64,000 nucleotides of DNA from Dolichospermum compactum NIES-806 (GCF_002368115.1 NZ_AP018316.1:1297193-1361192); one strand, 5' to 3'; shown: positions 8,427 to 17,574, numbered from the stretch's first letter. The notes: generated by a model not told the origin, from the letters alone. Translations and numbers: made by a program.

Positions 8427-8705
8427 TTATTTATAAACATCTCCTCTTGTACCAATTGTGAAAATTTCAACTTCACCAGATTGGGTATTAACTGTAAAGA
8501 CAATTCTGATTTTACCAATACGTAATCTATAAAATCCTTCCCAATCTCCTTTCATTTTTTTAATATCAAGTTCTGTAAAGGGAATAATGGCTTGTTCTTC
8601 GACAAAATATAGAAGTTGGGATATTTTTTCCTGGATTTTCTCAGCATCTTCAAGATTTGCCTTTTCTAAAAACTTAATAGCATTATTACGAAATTTTATG
8701 GCCAT
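8427..8705 (-). CDS. RelE/ParE-family toxin
   Basis: A 92-aa member of the RelE/ParE superfamily, expected to be an mRNA interferase or gyrase poison. Typical features are the N-terminal AIKFLEKANLEDAEKIQEKI helices, the central MKGDWEGFYRLRIGKIRIVF strand pair and the terminal EVEIFTIGTRGDVYK. It overlaps the upstream antitoxin gene by 20 bp, as in most type II modules. It is intact, unlike the neighbouring higB. Confidence 0.85.
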   Translation of the reverse strand: MAIKFRNNAIKFLEKANLEDAEKIQEKISQLLYFVEEQAIIPFTELDIKKMKGDWEGFYRLRIGKIRIVFTVNTQSGEVEIFTIGTRGDVYK

Positions 8706-8898
8706 TTTTCACCCACTCTGTCATATCAACTAATTCTTCATCTTGATAATCTGATGGTGAACCAAATATTTCATCTAGTTCTTCTTGTTCTTCGTCACTT
8801 ACATAGGGTATGAGGACTTGACAAAGTAACATTCTTTCTTCTCGCAAAACTTCGCGGATGCTTTCTTTGATTATTGCTTTAAGTTCTTGGATTTCCAT
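8686..8898 (-). CDS. antitoxin partner of the RelE/ParE toxin
   Basis: A 70-aa acidic protein starting MEIQELKAIIKESIREVLRE. An amphipathic N-terminal helix is followed by a flexible acidic tail (SDEEQEELDEIFGSPSDYQDEELVDM), a common antitoxin design. The longer frame to 8958 reads through repeat DNA, and ATG 8898 gives the length typical of such antitoxins. It precedes and overlaps the toxin gene. Confidence 0.7.
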   Translation of the reverse strand: MEIQELKAIIKESIREVLREERMLLCQVLIPYVSDEEQEELDEIFGSPSDYQDEELVDMTEWVKNGHKIS

Positions 8899-8943
8899 GA
8901 GTATTATCCTTGAGAATAAAAGTATTATACCGTCTTTAGTAGA

Positions 8944-9096
8944 AGCGATCGCTCTCACAACTCACAACACCAGAAATGCGATTCCTACGGAGCGCTTCGC
9001 TATCGCTCTCAAAACCCACAATACCCGAAAAGCGATTCCTACGGAGCGCTTCGCTATCGCTTTCAAACCTACAATATCGGAAATGCGATCGCACTC
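8944..9096. repeat. tandem palindromic repeat with GCGATTCCTACGGAGCGC
   Basis: About two and a half units of roughly 58 bp, each containing GCGATTCCTACGGAGCGC then TTCGCTATCGCT, with HIP1-type GCGATCGC at both ends. It lies between the toxin-antitoxin pair and the WD40 gene and is non-coding. Confidence 0.75.
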
Positions 9097-9110
9097 ATAC
9101 ACTCATCAGG

Positions 9111-11360
9111 CTAAACCCTTTTTTGCTGCCACACTGAAATCGTGCCATCACGATAACTACTCACTAAAACTTCTCCATTACCACTGAAATCAAGCGAAGT
9201 AACTCTATTTAAGGTTTCTTGAAGGATACAAATCTCGCTGCCAGTTTTTATATCCCAAAGTTTGATACTGTCTGTACTGTCTGATCCACTAAAAGCCAAA
9301 ATTTGCCCATTGGGATGGAAAGCCAAGCAACTTCCCCAACCTTGATGGTAACGATTAATAATCTGTATTTTTTCTCCAGAACTAACTTGCCATAGGGTGA
9401 TATTTGCAGTTCCTGCAATTGCTAAAATTTCACCATCTGGACTAAACAGCACTGGATCTGGATCTCCAGGGTCAGTATCACCTTCAGCGTAATCAGTGTT
9501 GATATTACGAATCAACTTACCAGTTGCAAGCTCCCATATTCCAAACTCAGACATATTATGCCGAGTAGCAACAAGGCGTTTATCTGGACTGAAGATAATT
9601 TGGGATGGGAACTGATAGTTACCAATAAGCGTACAAACAGTTTCACCATTAGGAACTTGCAGAACTTTAATTTGTAACTTTGCACCATCGAAATTTGTAG
9701 ATTTTTCACGAATCGCTAGTAAGTCTCCATACTGATTTAAATATCTTGAACCCCAAGAAGGAAAGGAAGAATTATCAGCATCAGGATCAGGTATCATTGC
9801 CTGAATTTCTCTACCTGTTGATACTTCCCATAGGACAATATCTGTCCAATAAACACTAACTAAAAATTTACCGTCACGACTAAAGGTGATTTTGTGAGCA
9901 GAACCCGAATGAGACTTAGATTCAAAGGAACGGAGGAAAGAACCAGTTTGTGTGTTCCAGAGTCTAATCATGTCATTGTTGCCACTACTAGCGATCGTCT
10001 TTCCATCAGGACTAACAGCTACCTGGTCACGATCCCCGAAACCATCACAACATACTCTGGAAGCTGATACCGCATGACCAGCAAGGGTTTTAAGTTTTTT
10101 CCCACTGTTTACATCCCACAGAGTAATCCCACCATCATTGTCGCCGTGTCCGGTGGACAAAATTTGTCCATCTGGACTAAAAGCAAGCCTTTTGATCGGT
10201 TGTTTGGAAACACTGGTAAAAGTCTGAATCGTTGTAGGTGGTTCTGATAATCCTTTTTTGAGTTGCCATAGGGTAATTGTGCCAGTTATATCACCACTTG
10301 CTAAAAGCTGATCATTAGGACTGAAAGCAAGGGATACAATTTTTTTTGATTTGTTTATCGACATCAATTCATGAGTCCATTCTACGCTCCGTAATAGATT
10401 CTTTCCCCATTGCATTTCATACTCCATTTCAGACAGCTTAGGGCTGAAAATTAAGAGAAATTTATCGAAAGCAGAAGATATAAATTTTTTTAAACCTACA
10501 GATTCTTTCTCTACAGATTCTTCCTCTGCAAGTTTTTTCGCTACAAAGTCTTCCCATCCAAACTTTGGAAACCTACAAATTTCCTTACCCGTAAGAGTTT
10601 CTGACAATACAATAACTGTTTGATTACTATCTTGAGTATCATTATCTCCAGAATTACTGGCTAAGATGCGACCATCTGAACTCAACGCAATAACACCAGT
10701 ATATTTATTGTGTCCTGTAATATCTGGCACTGTGATACTACAAAGCTCTGTCCCCGTTTCGACTTCCCACAGCTTTATTGTTTCATACGTCCTGAACCAG
10801 ATTAAACTGGCAAAGATTTTGCCATCTGGGCTAAACTGATTGCCATAAATATCCCATACGTTGTCCCCAACGGAAAGAGTATGAATTTCTTTTCCAGTGG
10901 ATGTTTCCCACAGCTTGATGATCCCAGCATCTTTATTGGTTGAGACTGCTATTTGCAAATCTGGACTGAGAGCAACATTTTCCCACTGGTAATCCTTAAA
11001 AGGTGACTTTAGTGCTTTTATGATAACTGCTTTGCCTAGTGCCAAATCCCAAACAAAACCCTTACAAGTCCAAGTATAAGCTAAAGCTTTTTTATTCGGG
11101 CTAAAAAATAACGATTTGCAAAACAAAAAATCAATCTCTCTGTCAACTTCTTGAAGATCGGCAAAATTAGCGGTATAGAGTTGTTGACCAGTTGCTACAT
11201 CCCAGAGTTTGATTGGTTCAGTTGATTCTCTATGGAAGCTGGCTAATATTTTTCCATCTGGACTAAAGGCAATTTGATCTACATAGTTGGAAGTAGTGGG
11301 TAAACATTCCCAAACTTGATTGTTATTTTCAGAATGTTGTGGTTGTGTATTTGAGTCCAT
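9111..11360 (-). CDS. WD40 repeat protein
   Basis: A 749-aa protein made almost entirely of WD40 blades. At least ten repeat ends can be read (IKLWDVATG, IKLWETSTG, IKLWEVETG, ITLWQLKKG, ITLWDVNSG, IRLWNTQTG, VLWEVSTG, IWELATG, ITLWQVSSG, IKLWDIKTG), each preceded by FSPDG- or FSPN-type turns, so it could form two propellers. A non-repeat insert sits at about 285-340. There is no kinase, AAA or caspase domain, so it is a stand-alone scaffold. It is the largest cargo gene of the nifH element and the one nearest the 5' nifH half. Role unknown. Confidence 0.9.
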   Translation of the reverse strand: MDSNTQPQHSENNNQVWECLPTTSNYVDQIAFSPDGKILASFHRESTEPIKLWDVATGQQLYTANFADLQEVDREIDFLFCKSLFFSPNKKALAYTWTCKGFVWDLALGKAVIIKALKSPFKDYQWENVALSPDLQIAVSTNKDAGIIKLWETSTGKEIHTLSVGDNVWDIYGNQFSPDGKIFASLIWFRTYETIKLWEVETGTELCSITVPDITGHNKYTGVIALSSDGRILASNSGDNDTQDSNQTVIVLSETLTGKEICRFPKFGWEDFVAKKLAEEESVEKESVGLKKFISSAFDKFLLIFSPKLSEMEYEMQWGKNLLRSVEWTHELMSINKSKKIVSLAFSPNDQLLASGDITGTITLWQLKKGLSEPPTTIQTFTSVSKQPIKRLAFSPDGQILSTGHGDNDGGITLWDVNSGKKLKTLAGHAVSASRVCCDGFGDRDQVAVSPDGKTIASSGNNDMIRLWNTQTGSFLRSFESKSHSGSAHKITFSRDGKFLVSVYWTDIVLWEVSTGREIQAMIPDPDADNSSFPSWGSRYLNQYGDLLAIREKSTNFDGAKLQIKVLQVPNGETVCTLIGNYQFPSQIIFSPDKRLVATRHNMSEFGIWELATGKLIRNINTDYAEGDTDPGDPDPVLFSPDGEILAIAGTANITLWQVSSGEKIQIINRYHQGWGSCLAFHPNGQILAFSGSDSTDSIKLWDIKTGSEICILQETLNRVTSLDFSGNGEVLVSSYRDGTISVWQQKRV

Positions 11361-11607
11361 AAAGATAAATTCTCCTCACTGTTGGTAGATACTGCTCTTT
11401 TCTAAATCTAATTATAACCCACCAAATCAGTAACACATTTGTCAAAAATCATGTATCTCTCTTGACACAAGGTAAAAAATAGGGTAAACAAAAGAATAAA
11501 CCCTAACAAAAACCCCATTTCCCCAATATTTCCCAGGGCAAAAATAGGGCATAAAAAAATCAAACTTCCCAACCAATTGCATTAACAAAAACCCTAGACA
11601 AAATAGC

Positions 11608-12045
11608 TTAATCTTCACGGATAGGCATAGCAAAACCACCGCATACAACGTCACCCAATACGTCGTAAGATACGAAATCTAAATCTACGTAAGCACCGTT
11701 TTCTTCTAGGAAGTTAATAGCGGTGATAATACCACGACCGGCGCAACCTACACCGGGTTCTGGACCACCGGATTCCACGCATTTAACGTCGCGGAAACCT
11801 TTGAGCATTACTTCATGAAGTTCTAGGTCTTCAACAGATCCTCTTTCAGCAGCCAAGTGAAGAACGGTTGTTTGAGCTTTGGAGTGAAGCATCAAACGGG
11901 TAGAGTCAGCTTTAGGATCGCAACCTACGATCATGATGCGTTGACCCATTTCAGCCATAGCGGCTAAAGTATTTTGAGAAGTGGTAGATTTACCGATACC
12001 GCCCTTGCCGTAGAAAGCTATCTGTCTAATTTTGTCGTCAGTCAT
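11608..12045 (-). CDS. nifH: nitrogenase iron protein, interrupted 5' segment
   Basis: The N-terminal 144 codons of NifH, the ATP-dependent electron donor to the MoFe protein. Visible are the P-loop GKGGIGKST (13-21), the 4Fe-4S ligands C101 (GVGCAGRG) and C135 (DVVCGGFAM), and R104, the regulatory ADP-ribosylation position in other organisms. The frame ends PIRED then stop because it enters the element after Glu144. Recombination with 5375-5382 would continue REGKAQEIY in frame to a 290-aa protein. It starts 206 bp downstream of nifU, a spacer long enough for its own promoter or processing site. Confidence 0.96.
   Translation of the reverse strand: MTDDKIRQIAFYGKGGIGKSTTSQNTLAAMAEMGQRIMIVGCDPKADSTRLMLHSKAQTTVLHLAAERGSVEDLELHEVMLKGFRDVKCVESGGPEPGVGCAGRGIITAINFLEENGAYVDLDFVSYDVLGDVVCGGFAMPIRED
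11613..11620 (+). repeat. nifH element right direct repeat CTTCACGG
   Basis: Copy of the 8-bp repeat at the 5'-nifH junction. On the coding strand nifH reads CCTATCCGTGAAG and then enters element sequence, reaching TAA after two further bases. Confidence 0.85.
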
Positions 12046-12251
12046 TGTTCGTGTTTCCTAGAATTAGTTGATTGGTGATTTTGTCTATTGGTTCTCACGG
12101 CCAAGTTCTACGGCGGTGAGCGTTTGTAGAACGTCGCTATCTATGGAGGCGATCGCTCTACAGAAAATTTGGTTGTTTTCATGGTGTTTATTGGGTTGTA
12201 AGAATAATTGGTTAATGGGCGTTGAAAACCCTGGATGGGGAGACCCCGCCC

Positions 12252-13151
12252 CTACACTGCTTCGACAATAATTTCTTTGCTGATGCGATCGCGTAATCTT
12301 GCTTCAATCGCAATCTTTAAAGTAGCTGTGCTGCTAGAACATGAACCGCAAGCACCTTTAAGAATTACTTTAATTTTATCGCCTTCCACATCATAAAGTT
12401 CCACATCTCCCCCGTCGGCGATTAAAACGGGTCGGACTTCTTCATCTAATACTTTTTGAATCAGAGCAATTTTTTGAACTGTAGTTAGTGGTCTTTGTGG
12501 CTCTGAACTGAGAATTTCTGTTTTAGCGTTTGCCCTGTAGTTGTAGAGATTTTTGTTGGCGGCTTCCTGCTTTACTTCTCTTATTATATCATCAATCTTC
12601 GTTAAACAAGAACCGCATCCGCCACCAGCTTTTACATAATTTGTTACTTGCTCTGCACTGAAGAGATTGTTTTGTGCAACTGCTTTCTTTATCTTAGCAT
12701 CAGTTATTCCGAAACAGCTACAGATGAGGACACCTTCTTCATCGTCATGTGCCTCTAAAGGAATGCCACGATAATTATAAATCGCAGCTTCTAAAGCCTC
12801 TTGACCCATAACAGAACAGTGCATTTTAGCTTCAGGTAAACCACCTAAATAATCGGCGATTTCCTTATTTGTCACTCCCAAAGCTTCATCTAAAGTCAAA
12901 CCTTTGACCATTTCAGTTAAAGCACTCGAAGATGCGATCGCACTGGTACAACCAAAAGTTTGAAACCGAGCATCAATAATTTTATCTGTTGCTTCTTCAA
13001 CTTTCAAATGTAATCTTAAAGCATCACCACAAGCAATACTTCCCACTTCACCAGTTGCCAGTTTAACACCAGTTTCGCCAGTTTCTTCAATCGCGCCCTG
13101 GTTTTTAGGATCGTAAAATAACTCTAATACTTTATCAGTGTAGTCCCACAT
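12252..13151 (-). CDS. nifU: NifU Fe-S cluster scaffold
   Basis: The full-length three-domain NifU (299 aa) that assembles Fe-S clusters for nitrogenase with NifS. The IscU-like domain has C41, C68 and C112. The central permanent 2Fe-2S (BFD-like) domain has C144, C146, C179 and C182. The C-terminal Nfu domain has C268-x-x-C271. It lies between nifS and nifH on the same strand. Confidence 0.97.
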   Translation of the reverse strand: MWDYTDKVLELFYDPKNQGAIEETGETGVKLATGEVGSIACGDALRLHLKVEEATDKIIDARFQTFGCTSAIASSSALTEMVKGLTLDEALGVTNKEIADYLGGLPEAKMHCSVMGQEALEAAIYNYRGIPLEAHDDEEGVLICSCFGITDAKIKKAVAQNNLFSAEQVTNYVKAGGGCGSCLTKIDDIIREVKQEAANKNLYNYRANAKTEILSSEPQRPLTTVQKIALIQKVLDEEVRPVLIADGGDVELYDVEGDKIKVILKGACGSCSSSTATLKIAIEARLRDRISKEIIVEAV

Positions 13152-13159
13152 AGTTAATT

Positions 13160-13247
13160 TTAGATTTTGGATTTTAGATTTTGGATGGGTGATTGGTAAT
13201 TGGTGATTGGTAATAGAGGAATCCCATTACCTATTACCTATTACCTA
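13160..13247. repeat. heptamer arrays in the nifS-nifU spacer
   Basis: Contains short TTTTAGA/TTTTGGA runs, GGTGATT/GGTAATT units and a TTACCTA array. GGTAATAG can pair with CTATTACC downstream to make a hairpin. Similar arrays occupy the other nif spacers. The TTACCTA array runs into the last codons of nifS. Confidence 0.75.
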
Positions 13248-14465
13248 TTACCTATTTACTAAAGTTTGTCCTTGCTGTTGTAACCAACCTGCTTCATCAT
13301 TTTTGAAGGGAGATAAAGCTCGCAGACGGTCAACAATTTCCGGCATGACTGCAATTACTTGATCAATTTCAGCTTCAGTTGTGTAGCGAGAAAGACTGAA
13401 GCGAATCGAACCATGTAAAGTAGTATAGGGCAAACCCATAGCTCGTAAAACATGAGAAGGTTCTAGAGAACCAGAAGTACAAGCAGAACCAGAGGAAGCA
13501 CAAATACCGTACTTATTTAATGAGAGCAAAATTGCTTCACCTTCAATATATTTGAAACCGATATTTGTAGTATTTGGCAATCTATTTTTGATATCACCAT
13601 TTACTTCACAATCAGCAATTTTAGCCAGAAGAGATTTTTCCAAATAATCGCGCAACTTTCTTTCCTTAGTAGTTGCCTCTTCCAAATGTGATCGTTCCAA
13701 TTCCGCAGCTTTTCCTAAAGCAATAATTCCCGGAACATTCTCTGTACCGCCTCTGCGTCCTCGTTCTTGATGTCCACCAACTAATAGAGGACGGAAACGA
13801 ACCCCACGTCTCACATACAAAGCACCAATACCTTTAGGAGCATGAATTTTGTGACCAGATATAGTTAACATATCTATGGTGCTGGTCTTCATATTCAAGG
13901 GTATTTTGCCTACCGCTTGCACTGCATCAACGTGGAAGAGAGCGCCGTATTCCTTAACCATAGCACCAATTTCTTCAATTGGAAATATAGTGCCGGTTTC
14001 ATTATTGGCATACATTACTGTTACCAAAGCAGTATTACCAGTTAGAGAAGCTTCTAACTCACTCAAATCTATTTGTCCCTTAGCATTTACTGACAAATAA
14101 GTAACTTGATAACCTTTAGATTCTAATTGTTTGCAGACATTTAAAACTGCCGGATGTTCTACTTGGGAAGTGATGATGTGACGTTTTTCTGGTTGAGCTA
14201 ATAACGCCGCATGAATAGCCGCATTATCGCCTTCAGTTCCGCAACTGGTAAAAACAATTTCTGATTCGTCTGCTCCCAGTAAAGCCGCAACTTGTTCTCT
14301 AGCTGTCTTTACAGCCTTTCCAAGTTGTCCACCAAAAGTGTGCATACTAGAAGGATTAGCATAATAGTCCGTCAAATAAGGCATCATTGCCTCAACAACT
14401 TGAGGATCTATTTTAGTGGTGGCATTATTATCAAGATAGATGCAATTATTTTGCATAGTTTCCAT
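13248..14465 (-). CDS. nifS: NifS cysteine desulfurase
   Basis: A PLP-dependent cysteine desulfurase (405 aa, family ~400) supplying sulfur to NifU. Seen: YLDNNATTKIDP at the N-terminus, SGHKIHAPKG with the PLP lysine K206, the RGGTENVPGI loop, and the active-site C329 in ASSGSACTSGSLEPSHVL. The start may be the second Met (MQNNCIYLDNN, three codons in). The C-terminus ends LVNR, where the TTACCTA heptamer array begins, so the last residues may be repeat-derived. Confidence 0.97.
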   Translation of the reverse strand: METMQNNCIYLDNNATTKIDPQVVEAMMPYLTDYYANPSSMHTFGGQLGKAVKTAREQVAALLGADESEIVFTSCGTEGDNAAIHAALLAQPEKRHIITSQVEHPAVLNVCKQLESKGYQVTYLSVNAKGQIDLSELEASLTGNTALVTVMYANNETGTIFPIEEIGAMVKEYGALFHVDAVQAVGKIPLNMKTSTIDMLTISGHKIHAPKGIGALYVRRGVRFRPLLVGGHQERGRRGGTENVPGIIALGKAAELERSHLEEATTKERKLRDYLEKSLLAKIADCEVNGDIKNRLPNTTNIGFKYIEGEAILLSLNKYGICASSGSACTSGSLEPSHVLRAMGLPYTTLHGSIRFSLSRYTTEAEIDQVIAVMPEIVDRLRALSPFKNDEAGWLQQQGQTLVNR

Positions 14466-14489
14466 ATAAATATTATGAGTAATCAGGGG

Positions 14490-14564
14490 GAATTCTTAAT
14501 TGGTGATTGGTGATTGGTAATGGGTAAAGGTAATTGGGAAAAGCTATTACCTATTACCCATTAC
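14490..14564. repeat. heptamer arrays in the fdxN-nifS spacer
   Basis: TTGGTGA units followed by complementary TTACCTA/TTACCCA units, able to form a hairpin between fdxN and nifS on the nif transcript. Confidence 0.65.
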
Positions 14565-14909
14565 TTATATAACTACTTGTCCTTGGTGCTTTTGCAATTG
14601 TTCGGAAAACTTTTGGGAATAAGAGTTATACCAATTCTCCCAATAGTCTTGTTTATTGGTTAACTTTGCTAAAACACGGTTGTAAGTAGCAAACCAACTT
14701 TCCCAATAATCACTAGGTTGTTTAACGCAACCATCAACAGTAGGACAACTGGCTTTACATTGAGGTACGGTATGAATACTACCAGCGCAATTTGTGCAAA
14801 GTTCAGAGTCAATCCAGTAATTACCGTCAACTTCTTGAATTGCACCGGTAGGACAAACAGATAAACACAACTTGCAGGAAATACACTGGCTAGTAATTTC
14901 GTAAGCCAT
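14565..14909 (-). CDS. fdxN: bacterial-type 2[4Fe-4S] ferredoxin FdxN
   Basis: A 114-aa ferredoxin with CISCKLCLSVCP and a second, widened cluster motif CTNC...CKASCP, followed by the basic, Trp/Tyr-rich C-terminal extension typical of cyanobacterial FdxN (DYWESWFATYNRV). It lies between nifB and nifS. In Anabaena PCC 7120 this gene is interrupted by an element; here it is uninterrupted. Confidence 0.95.
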   Translation of the reverse strand: MAYEITSQCISCKLCLSVCPTGAIQEVDGNYWIDSELCTNCAGSIHTVPQCKASCPTVDGCVKQPSDYWESWFATYNRVLAKLTNKQDYWENWYNSYSQKFSEQLQKHQGQVVI

Positions 14910-14924
14910 GATTATTTACCTCTG

Positions 14925-14997
14925 AGATTTTAGATTTTAGATTTTAGATTTTAGATTAGAGTTAATTCAATAAAATCCAAAATCCAAAATCCAAAAT
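14925..14997. repeat. TTTTAGA heptamer array in the nifB-fdxN spacer
   Basis: Four or more ATTTTAG units, followed after a short gap by the complementary AATCCAAA-type units. The two halves can pair. Non-coding. Confidence 0.75.
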
Positions 14998-15001
14998 TGA
15001 A

Positions 15002-16441
15002 TTACCCATTAGCCTTAATATATTGCTCGTAAAATTCTAAAGCAACCTTTTCAATTACGTCATAGGCTTCAACAGTTTGGATTCCTGCTGCTTCTAATTT
15101 TTCCTTGGGACAATTGCCTATTTTCGATACCAAGACTGCTTTACAATCTGCGATCGCCTTCATTATATTGTCTGCGGTAGCCTCTTCGCTGTAACCACCT
15201 TGACAATATTGATCAATCTTGCGGTGACTAACAAAACGAACTTCATTACCATCAACTTCATAAACTTGAAATTCTTTGGCGTGTCCGAAGTGTTGGTTAA
15301 CTAATCCACCACCTTTTGTTGCTACTGCAATCAAAATTTTAGGACTATTAGCAGATTTTTTGCCAGTTGATACTTTATCTTTTGCAGCCTTAATTTCTTC
15401 TCTAAATTTCTCAATACCTTCGTGAACTTCTTGGCGGGTTTCCAAGTTATATTCTGGAGCCATTTCCATGAACTTATCTTTAGTAAATTCTTGGCTACGG
15501 TCTTCTCCTAATAATCCTACCGCATCTGCTCGACACTGGCGACAGTGGCGCATCATTTTCATGTTACCAGAACAATTGTCTTGGACTTCTTTCAGTTCTT
15601 TTCCTGTTGGTCCCCGTTGACCAGTTAAACCGAAATGAGTCCCATGTTCTGGTGCAGAAATTAGCGGCATAATGTTATGTAAGAATGCGCCTCTTTCACG
15701 AATAGCCTTATTAACTTCTACCAAATGTTGATCATTAATTCCGGGAATCATTACGGAATTAACTTTGCATAAGATATCAGCTTCTTTGAGAGCTTGCAAT
15801 CCTTCCAACTGTTTTTCTAGAAGAATTTTTGCTCCTTCAACCCCTCTGTAACGCTTGCGTTTATAGTGAACCCAAGAATAGATTTGTGCGCCTATTTCGG
15901 GGTCAATGGTATTAAGGGTAATAGTAACGTGATCTATATTTAATTGTTTAATGCGATCAATATGTTCTGTCAGCATCAAACCGTTAGTAGATAAGCACAA
16001 TTTAATATCTGGTGCTTTATCGGCAATTAATTCAAAAGTCCGAAAAGTTTTTTCTGGATTAGCCAAAGGATCACCAGGACCTGCAACTCCCAATACAGTC
16101 ATTTGGGGAATTTTTCCGGCAATTACTAACACTTTATGTGCAGCTTCTTCCGGTGTGAGTAATTCACTCACTACTCCAGGACGACTTTCGTTAGCGCAGT
16201 CATACTTGCGGTTACAATAGTTACATTGAATATTGCAAGCTGGAGCGACGGCAACGTGCATCCGTGCATAGTGATGATGAGCCTCTTCACTATAGCAAGG
16301 GTGTTTAGAAATACGCTCTATGAGTTTTTCGTCCATTTCTGGAGTTGTGGTGCTGTCGCAACCGCAAGCAGCAGATGTAGCGGGGGTGATAATGGCATTC
16401 TGAAAGTCGGAGGTGAGAATATCTGTAGCAGGTAGTGTCAT
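15002..16441 (-). CDS. nifB: NifB, FeMo-cofactor precursor synthase
   Basis: A radical SAM enzyme (479 aa) that fuses 4Fe-4S clusters and inserts the central carbide to make NifB-co. The SAM-cluster motif is C69-x3-C73-x2-C76 (ACNIQCNYCNRKYDC). An N-terminal conserved HPC and a later CRQCRADAVGLLGEDRS follow the family. A C-terminal NifX-like domain (about 365-479, KILIAVATKGGGLVNQHFGHAKEF) is fused, as usual in cyanobacteria. It is the first gene of the operon; its control region is described separately. Confidence 0.97.
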   Translation of the reverse strand: MTLPATDILTSDFQNAIITPATSAACGCDSTTTPEMDEKLIERISKHPCYSEEAHHHYARMHVAVAPACNIQCNYCNRKYDCANESRPGVVSELLTPEEAAHKVLVIAGKIPQMTVLGVAGPGDPLANPEKTFRTFELIADKAPDIKLCLSTNGLMLTEHIDRIKQLNIDHVTITLNTIDPEIGAQIYSWVHYKRKRYRGVEGAKILLEKQLEGLQALKEADILCKVNSVMIPGINDQHLVEVNKAIRERGAFLHNIMPLISAPEHGTHFGLTGQRGPTGKELKEVQDNCSGNMKMMRHCRQCRADAVGLLGEDRSQEFTKDKFMEMAPEYNLETRQEVHEGIEKFREEIKAAKDKVSTGKKSANSPKILIAVATKGGGLVNQHFGHAKEFQVYEVDGNEVRFVSHRKIDQYCQGGYSEEATADNIMKAIADCKAVLVSKIGNCPKEKLEAAGIQTVEAYDVIEKVALEFYEQYIKANG

Positions 16442-17574
16442 TGAATTTCGCTGTTGGAGGTGGACTTGAGAGCCACTGTGGGAGATGCTTTTACTACTGC
16501 CAATACCTAAATTATTTTAGACATGGTGCTAATCTCATCCCTCCACTCACTTTTGACTGCTAACTTGGTTTTGTTAAGGAGCGTTAAGTGATTGGCGATA
16601 AATGATTTATAGCAGCCCTTTTTTTGTCCCCTTTGGTTTACACCAGGATAGAACTTATTGGATTTATTATGTTTGTACTCAAATCCTTAAATCCTTGCAT
16701 TGCAACGATACAAAAATTAAAAAAGATTTTTTCGGGTAGGGGTACGAGTATTTATAGTTAGGGGTACGAGTATTTATAGTTAGGGGTTCAGGATTTCTTT
16801 GTACTCATCTCAAACTCAATACCTGCAAGGTTTTTGGCTATATTTTTAGCGAATTTTCCTGATATTCGACTGTACTCAACTTTCCTGCAAATTCTCCTAA
16901 AAACTCTTGTTATTCAGAGATTTGAGGTTAAAAAACTGGAGTAAAATCAACCCGATTACTCCAGGTACGTGCGAAATTCAATTCTGTATACAACCTATCA
17001 TTTTTTTCTAGAGTAAAAATGCAATTTATATTTTTTTAAGTTTTTGATTATTCATGATATTTTTATAGCTGTATTGCTTACTGTATAGTGAGTATAGCTT
17101 CATTGCAACATCTATATTAATGCAGATAATTTGCAAAAGATTTAATTTTTTGATCATTATTTTTTGATGATATTGATAATTATGTTAGCCATGAACTTTC
17201 CCCCATTACTACGCTATAAATATAGTAAACAAAGCAGATTAGGAAAAATGTGATCAAAGTTATTGTTATCCATCCTGATGATAAATATGAGGCGGATACT
17301 GTTACAGTATAGATTTAATTTATTTATATGCGCCGCAACTTTAACAAATAAAATGTATTAGTATATAAGCATCTTTGTGACTGACGTGACGGGTGTTTGT
17401 AGTTCTCAAAATTTGGATTCGGTGAAGTTGCTGAATGCAGATTTAGTTATTGATTTTTGACATTTTGTTAATTTCTGTTATATTTACAAAAGTGTCTGTT
17501 AGATGATTCAGAAAATCTAACTTGACAATATGGCTGGGTGAAATATTAATTCTAATTTAATAGAGGGTAAATTA
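16442..17574. other. nifB upstream region, 1.1 kb without genes
   Basis: No gene seen. The nifB-proximal part holds the phased CTNGTACCCCT/GAGTACA elements (16674-16877). The rest is AT-rich and serves as upstream region for the divergent secreted-protein gene at 17575. A GAGGGTAAATTAATG ribosome-binding-site context precedes that gene. Confidence 0.6.
16674..16877 (-). promoter_or_regulatory. putative nifB activator-binding array
   Basis: In nifB orientation the order is GAGTACA (16877-16871), GAGTACA (16806-16800), a degenerate copy (16793-16782), ACTCGTACCCCT (16771-16760), ACTCGTACCCCT (16749-16738), GAGTACA (16680-16674), then the nifB ATG 239 bp on. The three central copies are exactly 22 bp apart, two helical turns. 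The nifP upstream region has the same arrangement. CnfR (PatB) is known to activate nifB and nifP promoters in cyanobacteria; assigning these sites to CnfR is inference. Confidence 0.6.

Larger units (their letters stand above)
5375..11612. mobile_element. nifH excision element, 6,238 bp
   Basis: A complete interruption element lies between the two nifH halves. Direct repeats CTTCACGG at 5375-5382 and 11613-11620 are separated by 6,238 bp, and site-specific recombination would rejoin nifH in frame. Imperfect similarity continues past the repeat (CCGTGAAG then A/G, T, A/T, AAG on the minus strand). Cargo: a tyrosine recombinase near the 3'-nifH end, an HSDR_N-like gene, a HicB-like gene, a broken higB with its antitoxin, a RelE/ParE pair and a WD40 gene. 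nifH interruption elements are known in some heterocystous cyanobacteria; excision here is inferred. Confidence 0.9.

Noticed and set aside
8858..9187. plus-strand 109-aa frame with ALKTHNTRKAIPTERFAI repeats
   Set aside because: Encoded by the ~58-bp palindromic tandem repeat, antisense to the antitoxin and WD40 gene.
14565..14909. an fdxN interruption element as in Anabaena PCC 7120
   Set aside because: fdxN is continuous with both cluster motifs and a normal end.
13876..16435. plus-strand frames inside nifS and nifB
   Set aside because: Antisense shadows of well-supported nif genes.
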